Assembly: GCA_015233155.1 (NCBI GenBank)
Contig: JADFYG010000003.1
Coordinates: 1-64,000 of the forward strand
DNA: 64,000 nucleotides
DNA from: Candidatus Rifleibacteriota bacterium
GTDB lineage: Bacteria; Muiribacteriota; Ozemobacteria; Ozemobacterales; Ozemobacteraceae
Reading direction: 5' to 3'
Shown: piece after piece, positions 1 through 9,530 of the stretch
How the letters are laid out: every line of letters begins with the position of its first letter
Numbering within the stretch: position 1 is the stretch's first letter
The notes under the pieces: model-generated
Seen by the model: only the letters and a program-made list of their open reading frames with translations
Told to the model about the DNA's origin: nothing
Databases searched by the model: none
Program-made: the position numbers and the translations under genes

Positions 1-60
1 AAGCGCAAAGCGGCGCGCCCGGCGGTCACGCCCTACCACAGAACTTTTAATGCGTTTGCC
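1..60. repeat. Dispersed GC-rich intergenic segment (partial copy)
   Basis: This segment shares pieces with about 36690-36830. An 18-base stretch recurs there in inverted orientation, and the pieces CCCGGCGGTC and ATGCGTTTGCC recur in direct orientation. The arrangement is mosaic rather than a clean copy, and the left part may lie outside the window. No gene is visible in 1-227. Confidence 0.3.
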
Positions 61-227
61 GGGCCTCTGCGTGATGTTTCGTGAATATTGCAGGGACCTC
101 ATGTTACAATAATTTTACAAGCAGCTCTTACTGACGATTGAAATTTTTTGTTTTTTATACTAGACGCTTCCCGGGTCAATCAGTACAATTGGATAAATTC
201 TTTATCGGCTATTGGAAGGGGAACATT

Positions 228-2522
228 ATGAATAGTCGCATCACTCGCTTGGCAGTCATGGTTCTCACGGCAGTCATGGTCTTCTTCGGCGCCTGGTCGG
301 CACAAGCCACGGACAGCCAGGCGGCTTACGACCAGTATCTGGCAAAATACAAAGCCTATCAGGATGCTGCCGCCGGTGCGGGTTCAAGTGTCGCGGCCCA
401 GACTGCGCTCAAGGCATATCAGGATGCGAAGGCGGTTTACGAGAAAAGCCTTAATCTGCCGACGGCTCCACAGACTTCAGCTGTTCTCGAAGATGCCGTT
501 TCGCCGGATTCAATGTCAGCGACCGGCAAAGCCGAGGCGACGTTGCTTGATGCTGGCACCAATAGTTCGGTCCAGCCAGTGGCCTCCATTTCTTCGAATA
601 TGCCTCCGATCCCGACGGAGTTGCGTGGCATAATCGAAAATCTTTGGAGTGACAAAACCAGTAAGAGTCCTGACTCCGCGATTCAGCGACTACAGAGCTA
701 TATTGACGGCAATGCTGGTTCGACATTCATCGGCAAGGCAAAGTATGAACTTGCCCGTGCTTACGAATGGCTCAAGAAGGATACTGTTAAAGCCAAGGCC
801 ATCCTCAAGGATCTCGTTTCCGATCCTAAGGCTGGTTCCTATCAGCGACTTGGATCCGATCGTTTAAAGTATCTTGAAGCGTCAGCGCAGCATGATCAAT
901 GGAAGGTCGCCCTGCAGTCCAAACAGGACATAAAAGAGGCTTCTTACAATAAGTATTGCAATACCTCCTGGTTTGCCATTCCGGTGAAAATGACACGTTA
1001 TGCCACATATTTGAAGGATCTCGTGGTTTTCCATAAGACTCAGGCTGATTACAAGAAGTTTCAACTGTGGTATGAAGACATGGGAGCGCGTTTCGCTCCG
1101 CCGGTGAACATCGTTTTCAATACGTTCTCTCCTGCTGATGGCGGTTCCGATCCGGAGGGTGGTGTTCGTCTGGTCTATGATAACCCAACGGCATGGTATG
1201 CTCGCTGGAAGGTTCTCAATGAAGCGAAGAGTTCTATCGATGTGCAGTATTTCATCGTCGATAACGACATTTTCGGCATGTCGCTTTGTGGCCTGCTCTT
1301 ACGTAAAGCGCGCGAAGGCGTCAAGATTCGTTTCATGATGGATGCTCGTGGTACCAAGGGTTACACACATGAATTTCAGGATGAGGGATTCTTGCAGGAG
1401 TTGGCAAAATATCCCAACGTCGAGATCAAGGTATTTAATCCTATCAGCCAGAATTTCCTGACAATGTTTGTGGATCTGCGGGCAGTCATGACCAGTGATC
1501 ACGACAAGATCGTCGTCGTGGATTCGGAATATGCCATTATCGGTGGCCGAAACATCTCCAAGAACTATTTCGTCTCCGCCGACGACATGCCCACTGCGTT
1601 TCGTGACTGTGACGTGTTTATCCACTCAGCTGAAGTTGCCAAGACTCTCGACATGGCGTTTGACGAAGAGTTCAGTAAGCTTAACCAATATCACATCGAG
1701 AACGGACTGCTGACAAAGCTTCATACCACGCTTGCCGAACAGATGGAAGCAGCGTGGCAGGCCATGGATTCATGGTTGAGGGGTAAGGGGCTTTATAGTC
1801 CCAAGACACCGACAGCGGTCCAGAAGGCTGCTTTGAAGACATATAACACGGAACTTGCCCAGTATAAGCATTCCACCTCGTATGAATCCTTCTCTATATC
1901 TGACGGAACCCATAACTGTCCGATAAAGATTATCGACAAAAATTCGCTCCTGGACGCCCGAAATGACATTACTGACGAGCTGGTCAAATTCGTTGATGGC
2001 GCGAAGAAGGAAATTATAATTCAAAATCCGTATGTTGTACTCACCGAGCGTGCTGAAGCAGCTCTACAGCGTGCCTCCAAGCGTGGCGTGGCCATCTACA
2101 TTCACACCAACAGCCCATTCTCGACCGACTCGCTGGCCACACAGGCGATGTTTTATCGCGACTGGAAAGAAATCCTCAAGATGCTTCCGACCGCCCGGAT
2201 ATTCGTCTTCGCCGGTCAGCGGAAACTGCATGCCAAGACCTTCGTCTTCGACAGCACCGTCGGAATTGTCGGAACCTACAATATGGATTATATCAGCGAA
2301 GAAGTTAACTCTGAGGTTGTCGCGGCGATGAATTCGCCTGAGTTTGCCAATGAACTTCGCAGCGGCATCATGGGCGACATTGCCCAGTCCAAGGAATACA
2401 AGATTCGCATCCTGCCGAACGGCACTGCCGAAAGCGTTTTTGGTCCTGACGATCTGCCCGGCAAGAACATGTGGCTGCTGAAGGCGCTCTCCAATCTTGG
2501 CTGGCTCAAGCCACTTATCTGA
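228..2522 (+). CDS. Secreted phospholipase D-family protein
   Basis: A 764-residue protein with two HKD motifs: HDKIVVVD near residue 425 and HAKTFVFD near residue 667. These are the paired H-x-K-x4-D motifs of the phospholipase D superfamily, which makes or breaks phosphodiester bonds (PLD, cardiolipin synthase or nuclease). The N-terminus is a signal peptide ending near AQA, so it probably acts in the periplasm or outside. Residues about 20-160 form a helical, TPR-like region upstream of the first catalytic half. The start at 228 is preferred over the upstream frame opening at 138 because GGAAGGGG precedes it and it begins the signal peptide. It appears monocistronic with a strong terminator after it. 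The substrate cannot be told from sequence. Confidence 0.88.
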   Translation: MNSRITRLAVMVLTAVMVFFGAWSAQATDSQAAYDQYLAKYKAYQDAAAGAGSSVAAQTALKAYQDAKAVYEKSLNLPTAPQTSAVLEDAVSPDSMSATGKAEATLLDAGTNSSVQPVASISSNMPPIPTELRGIIENLWSDKTSKSPDSAIQRLQSYIDGNAGSTFIGKAKYELARAYEWLKKDTVKAKAILKDLVSDPKAGSYQRLGSDRLKYLEASAQHDQWKVALQSKQDIKEASYNKYCNTSWFAIPVKMTRYATYLKDLVVFHKTQADYKKFQLWYEDMGARFAPPVNIVFNTFSPADGGSDPEGGVRLVYDNPTAWYARWKVLNEAKSSIDVQYFIVDNDIFGMSLCGLLLRKAREGVKIRFMMDARGTKGYTHEFQDEGFLQELAKYPNVEIKVFNPISQNFLTMFVDLRAVMTSDHDKIVVVDSEYAIIGGRNISKNYFVSADDMPTAFRDCDVFIHSAEVAKTLDMAFDEEFSKLNQYHIENGLLTKLHTTLAEQMEAAWQAMDSWLRGKGLYSPKTPTAVQKAALKTYNTELAQYKHSTSYESFSISDGTHNCPIKIIDKNSLLDARNDITDELVKFVDGAKKEIIIQNPYVVLTERAEAALQRASKRGVAIYIHTNSPFSTDSLATQAMFYRDWKEILKMLPTARIFVFAGQRKLHAKTFVFDSTVGIVGTYNMDYISEEVNSEVVAAMNSPEFANELRSGIMGDIAQSKEYKIRILPNGTAESVFGPDDLPGKNMWLLKALSNLGWLKPLI

Positions 2523-2560
2523 TCGAGGATTTCCCCGAACCGATCTATCTGGAAAAGCAG

Positions 2561-2597
2561 ACCGGGAGCCCGAAACAAAGGGCTCCCGGTTTTTCTT
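2561..2597 (+). terminator. Rho-independent terminator
   Basis: An 11-bp GC-rich stem, ACCGGGAGCCC paired with GGGCTCCCGGT, encloses an 8-base loop and is followed by a T-rich run. It lies about 40 bases after the phospholipase D-family stop codon. Confidence 0.9.
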
Positions 2598-2702
2598 TAT
2601 GCAGAACCTTCATGCGGTGAATTTAAAATTTATGGTACCATTGATTTGCTATTATTTAAGACTTTCGATTGAAATAATCAGAAATCAGGAGACTGAACCA
2701 GT

Positions 2703-3119
2703 ATGAAAAGTTATCGCAAGGAATTATGGTTTGAAGTGCGGGGGCGCCGGGCATTTCTTAACATAACTCAACAGGTGGATGATTGTTTGCATGAGAGTGG
2801 AATTCGGGAGGGGCTTCTGCTCTGTAATGCCATGCATATCACATCAAGTGTCTTCATCAATGATAATGAATCCGGGCTGCATCAGGATTTCGAAGTCTGG
2901 CTTGAAAAACTTGCGCCGGAAAAACCGTATTCACAGTATCGGCACAACGGGGGAGAGGACAACGCCGATGCGCATCTGAAGCGAACCATCATGGGACGCG
3001 AAGTCGTAGTTGCAGTTACCGGCGGCAATCTTGACTTCGGTCCCTGGGAGCAGATCTTTTACGGAGAATTTGACGGCAATCGCAGAAAGCGTGTTCTGGT
3101 AAAAATTATCGGTGAGTGA
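2703..3119 (+). CDS. YjbQ family protein (UPF0047)
   Basis: A 138-residue protein matching the small YjbQ/UPF0047 family along its whole length. Conserved stretches include [16 protein letters not shown], the N-x-D-x-H segment NADAHLKR near residue 90, and the C-terminal [20 protein letters not shown]. Some members have weak thiamine-phosphate synthase activity, but the physiological role is unsettled. AGGAG lies about 12 bases before the ATG, a long spacing. The gene stands alone, followed by a palindrome. Confidence 0.85.
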   Translation: MKSYRKELWFEVRGRRAFLNITQQVDDCLHESGIREGLLLCNAMHITSSVFINDNESGLHQDFEVWLEKLAPEKPYSQYRHNGGEDNADAHLKRTIMGREVVVAVTGGNLDFGPWEQIFYGEFDGNRRKRVLVKIIGE

Positions 3120-3151
3120 TATATACAAAGTGCATTGAATTTTGCTTTATC

Positions 3152-3172
3152 GGGCGGGTTTGAAACCCGCCC
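3152..3172. repeat. Perfect 21-bp palindrome (REP-like)
   Basis: GGGCGGGTTT and AAACCCGCCC flank a single G and are followed by CCTACGATA. There is no T tract, so it looks more like a dispersed REP-type hairpin than a terminator. It sits between the convergent yjbQ-like and chemoreceptor genes and could still stop transcription. Confidence 0.5.
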
Positions 3173-3249
3173 CTACGATAATTATGATCGAATATTATAG
3201 GTATTCTGAGATTCTGAAAATGGATATCGGTTAAACGCATGAAGCCGTT

Positions 3250-5025
3250 TCAACTTTTGCTTCCTACGATCGAGAGCAATGCTTTTACGGCTTTATTCAT
3301 CTCGACGGCCTGACCGCTCAACTCCTCGGCCGCGGAAGCTGTTTCCTCGGCAGTGGCAGCGCTTTGCTGTACGACTTTGTCCATGTCAGCCACCGCCATG
3401 TTGATTTGTGCGACGCCAATGGATTGTTCTTTCGACGCTCCTGTGATTGTACTCATCAAGCTGTGGATCTTCTGGAATCCCTCAGTCATTTTTGTGAATC
3501 CCTCATGTGAATGGTCGACGAGTGCGGAGCCGGACTGGATCTTCTGAACTGTTTCGCTGATCATGTTTCCGGTGTTTCTGGCAGCTTCCGCGGAACGCAG
3601 GGCAAGATTGCGCACCTCGTCGGCCACAACAGCGAATCCGGCTCCGGCTGAGCCCGCGCGGGCCGCTTCGACTGCGGCATTCAGCGCCAGAAGATTCGTC
3701 TGGAAGGCGATCTCATCAATCGTCTTCACGATCTTTGAAATGGCCTGACTGGTTTGAGCTATGTCACGCATGGAAGTTACAAGGTTTTTCATGGATATAG
3801 TCGCCTCGTCCACTATGGCTGCGGTCTCCGTGACAACGGTACTGACGCTCATCGCGCTGTCGCTGTTGTGCTGAGTCATTGAAGCCATTTGTACAAGAGA
3901 AGCGGAAGCTTCTTCGATTCCTGCCGCCTGTTGCGAAGCGCCCTCTGCGATAGAACCACTGGCTTTTGCGAGTTCGGAGGACGCACCTGTGATTTGTAAC
4001 GCGGCTGCTCCGAGCTGATCAGTCGCGGTGATGAGGGGTCGCGTAATGCTGTGTGTCAGCATCAGTGACAATGCAACGACAATTATGAGTAACAAGGCGG
4101 CAATGCTCGTCAACATTGTCGCGGTTTGCTTCGCCTCATCCGCGAGGGTTTGTGTTCGGGCTGCGGCGGCACCGATGTCCTCCACCAGCAATGAGCCGAT
4201 GTCATCAATTTTCGCAGTGATAAGGCGAAATGCCTCGCGTGCGTCTATGCCAAAAGCGCCTTGCTTGGCTTGCCGAATAACAATGCGGAAAATATCGTCG
4301 ATCTTTTTCCAGTTTTCACTGGTTTTCATCGTGGAGAGACGTTCCGTGCTTGTTTGGGAAAGTGCCATGACAGGGGACGTCAGATTGGCCTCAACACCTG
4401 CATATAGTGTTGAGAGTTTCATTATCTGCGCATCTTCTAGAGGTTTGTCGGCCGCAATGAGAGCTGAAGTGAAAGCGCGGAATCTGCCGGCACTTTCCTT
4501 CGCGGTTTCCAGCAACAACAGACTCGTCACGGTTTTTCCTATCTCGCCCGCGGCGGACGCGCCTAATATGGCATTTTCACCGGCCAGGACTCCGCCGATA
4601 ATCGCCGTGTAAAGTTGTTGGGCTTCGGCAACATCCAGTCCGGCGATCACGCGATCCCGCACTCCGCTTAGTCCCGCCATGGCTGATTGAATTGATTTTT
4701 TCACTTCCTGGGGGAGCTCCGTGGTCTCCAGGGCTGATGACATTTTGGGAGCGGCAGCATCAGTTTCCTTGTGCTGAGCGTTAAGTTCATCGCGAGTCAA
4801 GGCCTGCTTCAGAAACAATGAGGACTTTCCGCGCTCGCGCTGAAGATGCGTCACCAGTAAGGATGCGTCACGCATAAAGGCCAGATTGTTTTGCATGGCC
4901 AGTGCCGCAGCAAAGTCTCTCATGTTTTGCCGGACGAACATCCCGGCGAAAAAAATGAATGCAATTGCCGGAAGAACAACAAGCGATAGAACACGACGGG
5001 CAAGTCGGTTTTGAAATAAATTCAT
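3250..5025 (-). CDS. Methyl-accepting chemotaxis protein with NIT-type sensor
   Basis: A 591-residue chemoreceptor. A transmembrane helix at about 9-29 is followed by a periplasmic helical domain starting [17 protein letters not shown], typical of NIT (nitrate/nitrite-sensing) domains. A second helix lies near 305-327, then a HAMP linker and a cytoplasmic signalling coiled coil. The highly conserved hairpin, with [18 protein letters not shown], is near residue 445. No C-terminal NWETF-type methylation-enzyme tether is seen. Its start overlaps the stop of the upstream sigma54 activator gene by four bases, so the two are translationally coupled. The ligand is inferred from the family only. Confidence 0.92.
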   Translation of the reverse strand: MNLFQNRLARRVLSLVVLPAIAFIFFAGMFVRQNMRDFAAALAMQNNLAFMRDASLLVTHLQRERGKSSLFLKQALTRDELNAQHKETDAAAPKMSSALETTELPQEVKKSIQSAMAGLSGVRDRVIAGLDVAEAQQLYTAIIGGVLAGENAILGASAAGEIGKTVTSLLLLETAKESAGRFRAFTSALIAADKPLEDAQIMKLSTLYAGVEANLTSPVMALSQTSTERLSTMKTSENWKKIDDIFRIVIRQAKQGAFGIDAREAFRLITAKIDDIGSLLVEDIGAAAARTQTLADEAKQTATMLTSIAALLLIIVVALSLMLTHSITRPLITATDQLGAAALQITGASSELAKASGSIAEGASQQAAGIEEASASLVQMASMTQHNSDSAMSVSTVVTETAAIVDEATISMKNLVTSMRDIAQTSQAISKIVKTIDEIAFQTNLLALNAAVEAARAGSAGAGFAVVADEVRNLALRSAEAARNTGNMISETVQKIQSGSALVDHSHEGFTKMTEGFQKIHSLMSTITGASKEQSIGVAQINMAVADMDKVVQQSAATAEETASAAEELSGQAVEMNKAVKALLSIVGSKS

Positions 5026-6152
5026 GCGGGGTGATCCTTTGATGTGGTTTTTGCGAGAGTTGTGGCGACACCATTGGGGGAAGATTTTGCGTAGGCATTC
5101 AGCTTCACTCGCAGGCCTCGAATTGAAATACCAAGCGATTTCGCGGCGTGTGTCCTGTTACCGCCGAATGCTTCCAGGACGCTCAGGATGTGACGACGTT
5201 CAACCTCCGCCAGCGGAAGGGCCGTCGAAGACGCTGGAAGAACTACTGCATTGTTTTCGTTTCGTATTTCGGGTGGATTATCCGTGATGGCCGGCGTCGA
5301 AGACTGATCGGCAGTAATGTGAAAAGGAGAGCGTCCGAGGCGCACGGCGTCAGGCAAATGAAACGGCGTTACTTCCTCGTTTTCCGCCATTGTGACCGCA
5401 TAATGGATGGCATTTTCAAGTTCACGGATATTGCCGGGCCAGGAATAATCGCGAAGTTTCGCCTCTGTTTCCGGGGTCAGAAATGGCTGTGGGGTCAGGC
5501 CTTGTTCGCCCGCAAATCGATTGGTAAAGATGCGGGCCAGGGCGATAATGTCGTCGCGGCGTTCGCGCAGTGGCGGAATAGTGATTACGAAAAGACTCAG
5601 GCGAAAATACAGATCTTCACGGAATCGGCTCTCTTGTACCAGTTTTTCAAGATCCCGATTAGTTGCGGTGACGACTCGCGTATCGACGCGGCGTGGGCGT
5701 GATGCCCCGACGGGGTGTATCTCCCCGCACTGTAAAACACGCAGCAACTTTGCCTGCTGAGAAAGCGGCATATCCCCCACTTCGTCGAGAAAAAGCGTGC
5801 CACCACTGGCTTCCTCGAATCGGCCGATACGATCACGGTCTGCGCCGGTGAAACTCCCTTTTATATGCCCAAACAGCTCGCTCTCGAAAAGCTCGGCTGG
5901 TATGGCCGCGGCATTCACAGCTAAAAAAGGGCCGTTTGCGCGTGGACTTTGGGTGTGGATGGCCGATGCCAGAACCTCTTTTCCGGTACCCGATTCTCCG
6001 CGAATGAGTACCGGACCTCTGGAACGCGCGACTTTGCGTACAACTTCACAGATTTCCTTGATCTGGTGATTTTCGCCGAAAAGGCAGCGGCGAGTGCCTG
6101 TTATGGCCAAAATAGCATCTGCGGAATGTTCCATGGGTGACATGTGGTACAT
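5022..6152 (-). CDS. Sigma54-dependent activator without receiver domain
   Basis: A 376-residue enhancer-binding protein. The AAA+ domain starts almost at the N-terminus: Walker A GESGTGKE near residue 54, the sigma54-contact loop written GSFTGA rather than the usual GAFTGA, and Walker [10 protein letters not shown] Fis-type helix-turn-helix near residues 325-360 ([20 protein letters not shown]) binds DNA. No receiver, GAF or PAS sensor precedes the ATPase, so activity is probably controlled by level or a partner protein. The downstream gene is a chemoreceptor overlapping by four bases. Alternative starts exist at 6143 and 6134. Confidence 0.9.
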   Translation of the reverse strand: MYHMSPMEHSADAILAITGTRRCLFGENHQIKEICEVVRKVARSRGPVLIRGESGTGKEVLASAIHTQSPRANGPFLAVNAAAIPAELFESELFGHIKGSFTGADRDRIGRFEEASGGTLFLDEVGDMPLSQQAKLLRVLQCGEIHPVGASRPRRVDTRVVTATNRDLEKLVQESRFREDLYFRLSLFVITIPPLRERRDDIIALARIFTNRFAGEQGLTPQPFLTPETEAKLRDYSWPGNIRELENAIHYAVTMAENEEVTPFHLPDAVRLGRSPFHITADQSSTPAITDNPPEIRNENNAVVLPASSTALPLAEVERRHILSVLEAFGGNRTHAAKSLGISIRGLRVKLNAYAKSSPNGVATTLAKTTSKDHPA

Positions 6153-6304
6153 TATAGCCTAGGACTTCTGTCTTTCCAACAAGGAAAATAACTACTGGCA
6201 CGCTACAAATAAAAGATATTGTTTCATCATTAAAAACAGTTGCAGGTTTGCATTGCGAGAGGCACTTGAATTTGGAACAGGCCTGTGTGGCGTGGTCAGC
6301 TTGA

Positions 6305-6333
6305 TTGACCCGCATGCCGAAAGATGTTATACT
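6305..6333 (+). promoter_or_regulatory. Sigma70-type promoter of rplY
   Basis: TTGACC and TATACT are separated by exactly 17 bases, close to consensus. The expected transcript start is near 6340, about 50 bases before the rplY ATG. Confidence 0.75.
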
Positions 6334-6388
6334 TGAAATCTCGTCGGCGTGCCGATGGAACATATTTGATAAGGAGTGTCAGAATTCT

Positions 6389-7075
6389 ATGGCAGAGTTT
6401 GCTTTGAACGCTGAAGTAAGAACCAAGACCGGTCAAGGGGAGTCCCGTCGGCTTCGCAAAAGTGGTATCGTTCCCGCCGTCATTTATGGAAAGGGTGTCG
6501 ATCCTATCTCTTGTATGTTGAAACGTCGTGACGTTGAAGCGATGCTTGGGAAGGTAAATCCCAACGCGATTATCAAGATTGATTTCGCCGGTAAGGAAAA
6601 AACTCGAGATGTAATCGTGCGTGAGATCGAGAAGGAACCACTCTCCGCACATTTGAACCACATTGATTTTCAGGCAATCGATCCAAAAGTGCCGATTCAG
6701 GTTGCTGTTGACCTCAAGTTCGTCGGAGAGCCGATCGGTCGTAAATCCGGAGCCATCTTCACGGCTCAGGTTCGCCGAGTTCGTATCGAATGTCTGCCTT
6801 CGAAGATTCCTACCAATATCGAAGTTGATGTCACCGAGCTCGATGTCGGTCATTCGCTCCACGTTGCGGACATCAAGAAGGCCGATTATAAGATGATCGC
6901 CAGTCCGAAGATTACGCTTTGCCAGATGTCGATCGTTAAGGAAGAGGCCGTTGCTGTTGCCGCTGTTGCCGAAGGTGCCGTTGCTCCTGCCGAAGGCGCC
7001 GCCGCTGCTCCTGCTGCTGCAGGTGCCGCTGCCGCTGCCGCGCCCGCTGCTGCCGCCAAGAAGGAAGGCAAGTAA
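6389..7075 (+). CDS. rplY: 50S ribosomal protein L25 (Ctc/TL5 type)
   Basis: A 228-residue protein of the long L25/Ctc form, which binds 5S rRNA in the large subunit. The N-terminal domain has the family pattern RTKTGQGESRRLRKSG.VPAVIYG, and the second beta domain runs to about residue 185 with VGHSLHVADI. The last 40 residues are an alanine/proline-rich tail ending KKEGK, a low-complexity extension seen in many long L25 proteins. The start at 6389 is chosen because AAGGAG precedes it; the 28 codons open upstream overlap the promoter. A terminator-like hairpin follows. Confidence 0.95.
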   Translation: MAEFALNAEVRTKTGQGESRRLRKSGIVPAVIYGKGVDPISCMLKRRDVEAMLGKVNPNAIIKIDFAGKEKTRDVIVREIEKEPLSAHLNHIDFQAIDPKVPIQVAVDLKFVGEPIGRKSGAIFTAQVRRVRIECLPSKIPTNIEVDVTELDVGHSLHVADIKKADYKMIASPKITLCQMSIVKEEAVAVAAVAEGAVAPAEGAAAAPAAAGAAAAAAPAAAAKKEGK

Positions 7076-7127
7076 TATTACGACCGAACGTCAAGCGATT
7101 GATTTCGTGTCTTTCAACGAAGATATT

Positions 7128-7170
7128 AGCCGCTTCCCGAAGGGGAGGCGGCTTGCCGTCTTTGTTTTTT
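7128..7170 (+). terminator. Probable terminator after rplY
   Basis: AGCCGCTTCCC can pair imperfectly with GGGGAGGCGGCT. A T-rich stretch (CTTTGTTTTTT) follows after a short gap. Confidence 0.55.
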
Positions 7171-7322
7171 CCTACGATACATTTCAGACGTCGTCTTTTC
7201 GGCGATCGTCTCGCGGACTTTTACTTTTATCTAGAGATATGATTTTTTCGTAAGCTGTACTCCACCTAGATTACGTTCTCCGTTGGTCCTGTTCTATTTT
7301 GTCGCACCAGGAGTTGTACGGA

Positions 7323-7832
7323 ATGATGAGTTTTGCTATCGGTTCCCCCATCGTTCACCCCATTCACGGCGCCGGTGTTATGCGCGCGATCGAGCGACGC
7401 GAAATTCGCGGACGATTCATGAGCTATTACGTCATCGATTTTCCCTACAGCGATTTAGGCCAGGTAATGGTTCCCGTAGATATGGCTGAAAAGGTCGGAC
7501 TGCGGGCAGTAACCGGCAACACCAGCATGGGAAATATTCTGGAAGTTCTCAGTGAGAGCTTTTCTGAATCGGAAGAAGAGGAAAGCAAAAGCTTTCACCA
7601 GCGCTATCGCGAGTATCTCGAGAAAATTCAGAGCGGCGATTTGCATCAGGTAGCCTTCGTATATCGTCTTTTGTTCCGTCGCAGTCTGAACAAACCACTT
7701 GGTACAAAGGACAAGGCCTTATTCGAAACTGCTCGTCAGCTTCTGGTTTCAGAAATCGTCTATGCGAAAAGCGTTGTCGATAAGGATGCCCGCGTTTTGC
7801 TTGACGAGGCCATGGAAGAAGTCGTATTTTAA
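7323..7832 (+). CDS. CarD/CdnL family transcription regulator
   Basis: A 169-residue protein. The N-terminal Tudor-like RNA polymerase-interaction domain begins FAIGSPIVHPIHGAGVM and carries the YYVIDFPYSDLGQVMVPVDM pattern; the remainder is the helical DNA-contacting domain (HQRYREYLEKIQSGD, LARLL-type helices). CarD/CdnL proteins bind the polymerase beta subunit and stabilise open complexes at promoters, notably rRNA promoters. CCAGGAG lies about nine bases before the ATG at 7323; another ATG follows at once at 7326. It stands alone between rplY and the cobalt transport genes. Confidence 0.92.
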   Translation: MMSFAIGSPIVHPIHGAGVMRAIERREIRGRFMSYYVIDFPYSDLGQVMVPVDMAEKVGLRAVTGNTSMGNILEVLSESFSESEEEESKSFHQRYREYLEKIQSGDLHQVAFVYRLLFRRSLNKPLGTKDKALFETARQLLVSEIVYAKSVVDKDARVLLDEAMEEVVF

Positions 7833-7944
7833 CCCGGAGCCTCCCCCTGATATTACAGCCGTAGTTGTCATGGGGGCACTGTGAGGGCACGCGGAACAGT
7901 TTTTGGCATGATGCATCGTTAAGATTCTTGAAGGAGTCTTCGGA

Positions 7945-8958
7945 ATGCATATTCCCGACGGATTTCTCGATGCACGCACAATAGGTCTTTCGTTTGGCCT
8001 TGCGGCAATCGGTGTTACTGTAGCGGCAAGTGAAGTTCGCGCGGAAGAACATCCAAAAAAGGTTCCGCTCATGGGTGTTGCAGGGGCGTTTATCTTTGCC
8101 GCCCAGATGATAAATTTTCCCATCATCGGAGGAACCTCCGGCCATCTGGTCGGAGGTGTTCTCGCGGCGACGTTACTGGGGCCTGCCGCAGCCGTAATTG
8201 TGATGACGGCTATATTGACAGTTCAGTGTTTCCTCTTCGCCGACGGTGGAGTCACCGCTCTCGGAGCGAATATATTCAATATGGCTATCATCAGCCCGAT
8301 ATGCGGGTATGCCTTTTACCGGTTCGTTAGACGACTGGTGCCTGGCGACATCGGTCGCATTGCCGGAGCAACATTTGCAGCCTGGGCGTCGACGGTTCTT
8401 GCTTCGCTGGCCTGCGCGGGACAACTCGCTATCTCCGGGGCGGGGGATCCAGGGATAATTCTGCCGGCGATGACAGGCATCCATATGCTGACAGGCATTG
8501 GCGAGGGCATCATGACGGCGATGATTCTTGAGTCTATCCGACATTTGAGACCAGGACTTTTCGAAGAAATCACCTCCTCAGATACATCGTTTCCCGCGTC
8601 ACTCTCCCCCATCCATGGATTCACGGATGGCTGGAGCGGTATGATTGCTTTCGGGCTCATCGTTTCGCTTGGTCTAGCCGTTTTTGTTTCGCCTTTCGCA
8701 TGCTCATGGCCGGACGGCCTGGAGCATGTTGCCAGAGTTGTTGGCTTCGATGTCAAAGCTGTTCCGGGTGCGTTTTTTCATGCTCCGGCACCAGATTATA
8801 GAGTGCCGGGAGTTCCATGGGCATTCGCTGCGACGGCGTTGGCCGGAAGTTTTGGCACTATTGTCGCTTTCTTGCTTTCTTTTTTGTGGGCGCGTTTGCT
8901 TATAGCCGGTGGAAGACGTCCCCCGGTCGTGTCGGCTGGTTCAACCTCGGTATCCTGA
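7945..8958 (+). CDS. cbiM: Cobalt/nickel ECF transporter substrate component CbiM with PDGLE domain
   Basis: A 337-residue membrane protein. It begins with the invariant MHIPDGFLD, whose N-terminal Met/His coordinate the metal in CbiM/NikM proteins. The CbiM part (about 1-215) carries INFPI.GGTSGHLVGG and LTVQCFLFADGG. After a linker, the C-terminal part (about 225-325) contains PDGLE and two membrane segments, a PDGLE domain fused in place of a separate CbiN. A good AAGGAG precedes the ATG. Just downstream lie cbiQ and cbiO, which complete the importer. No recognisable cobalamin riboswitch lies in the 112 bases upstream. Confidence 0.94.
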   Translation: MHIPDGFLDARTIGLSFGLAAIGVTVAASEVRAEEHPKKVPLMGVAGAFIFAAQMINFPIIGGTSGHLVGGVLAATLLGPAAAVIVMTAILTVQCFLFADGGVTALGANIFNMAIISPICGYAFYRFVRRLVPGDIGRIAGATFAAWASTVLASLACAGQLAISGAGDPGIILPAMTGIHMLTGIGEGIMTAMILESIRHLRPGLFEEITSSDTSFPASLSPIHGFTDGWSGMIAFGLIVSLGLAVFVSPFACSWPDGLEHVARVVGFDVKAVPGAFFHAPAPDYRVPGVPWAFAATALAGSFGTIVAFLLSFLWARLLIAGGRRPPVVSAGSTSVS

Positions 8959-8969
8959 CTGCACATGTG

Positions 8970-9530
8970 ATGCCGGTTTCACTCAAGGCCTGCGCGGCGC
9001 TGTTAATGGTAATTACTATTGCCATTGCACCTGCTACAGAGACGCTTTTATTCACTTGCGCAGCAGTACTCCTTGTCATGACTGCGCTGATTGCGCGCCC
9101 TGACCCGCGTTTATTTGCACGTCGTTTGCTCATGACTCTTCCGATGCTTCTCGGCTTCGCATTGTTCGCCATCACCAGACCGAACGGATGGACACTGTTT
9201 TGCGGGCTGTTCATGAAAAGCGGACTTTGTTTGATCACTATGCTCCTTCTGATACAGACGGTTTCAAATACCCAGTTGATCGGTTTTTTTCGTGGGATTG
9301 GTATTCCGGCGTTGTTGCTGACGGTAATTACTCTTATGATTCGCTATCTCGATCTGTTGATCGATGAGGCGCATCGAATGAGACGTGCACGAGCTTCGCG
9401 CACATTCAGCCGTGAGGCCGCGGTCGATAGCCGGTCGATTGGAAGCCTTATCGCAAGATTGTTTTTGCGTTCGCTGGATCGCGCAGAACGCGTCTATGCT
9501 GCGATGCGCGCCCGGGGAGGCGGTCGATGA
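8970..9530 (+). CDS. cbiQ: ECF transporter T component CbiQ
   Basis: A membrane protein of the CbiQ family, the scaffold that couples the CbiM substrate component to the ATPase. The helices span VSLKACAALLMVITIAIA through LLLTVITLMIRYLDLLIDE. The C-terminal coupling region holds RMRRARASR and ERVYAAMRARG, the A-R-G style motifs that contact the ATPase. The first plausible start after the cbiM stop is ATG 8970 (GTG at 8967), giving 186 residues, shorter than usual. The frame is open upstream to 8817 inside cbiM, so the start is uncertain. Its stop overlaps the cbiO ATG. Confidence 0.85.
   Translation: MPVSLKACAALLMVITIAIAPATETLLFTCAAVLLVMTALIARPDPRLFARRLLMTLPMLLGFALFAITRPNGWTLFCGLFMKSGLCLITMLLLIQTVSNTQLIGFFRGIGIPALLLTVITLMIRYLDLLIDEAHRMRRARASRTFSREAAVDSRSIGSLIARLFLRSLDRAERVYAAMRARGGGR

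Noticed and set aside
7833-7944. Possible cobalamin or NiCo riboswitch upstream of cbiM
   Set aside because: The gap is too short for a cobalamin riboswitch, and I could not find conserved NiCo or B12-box patterns.
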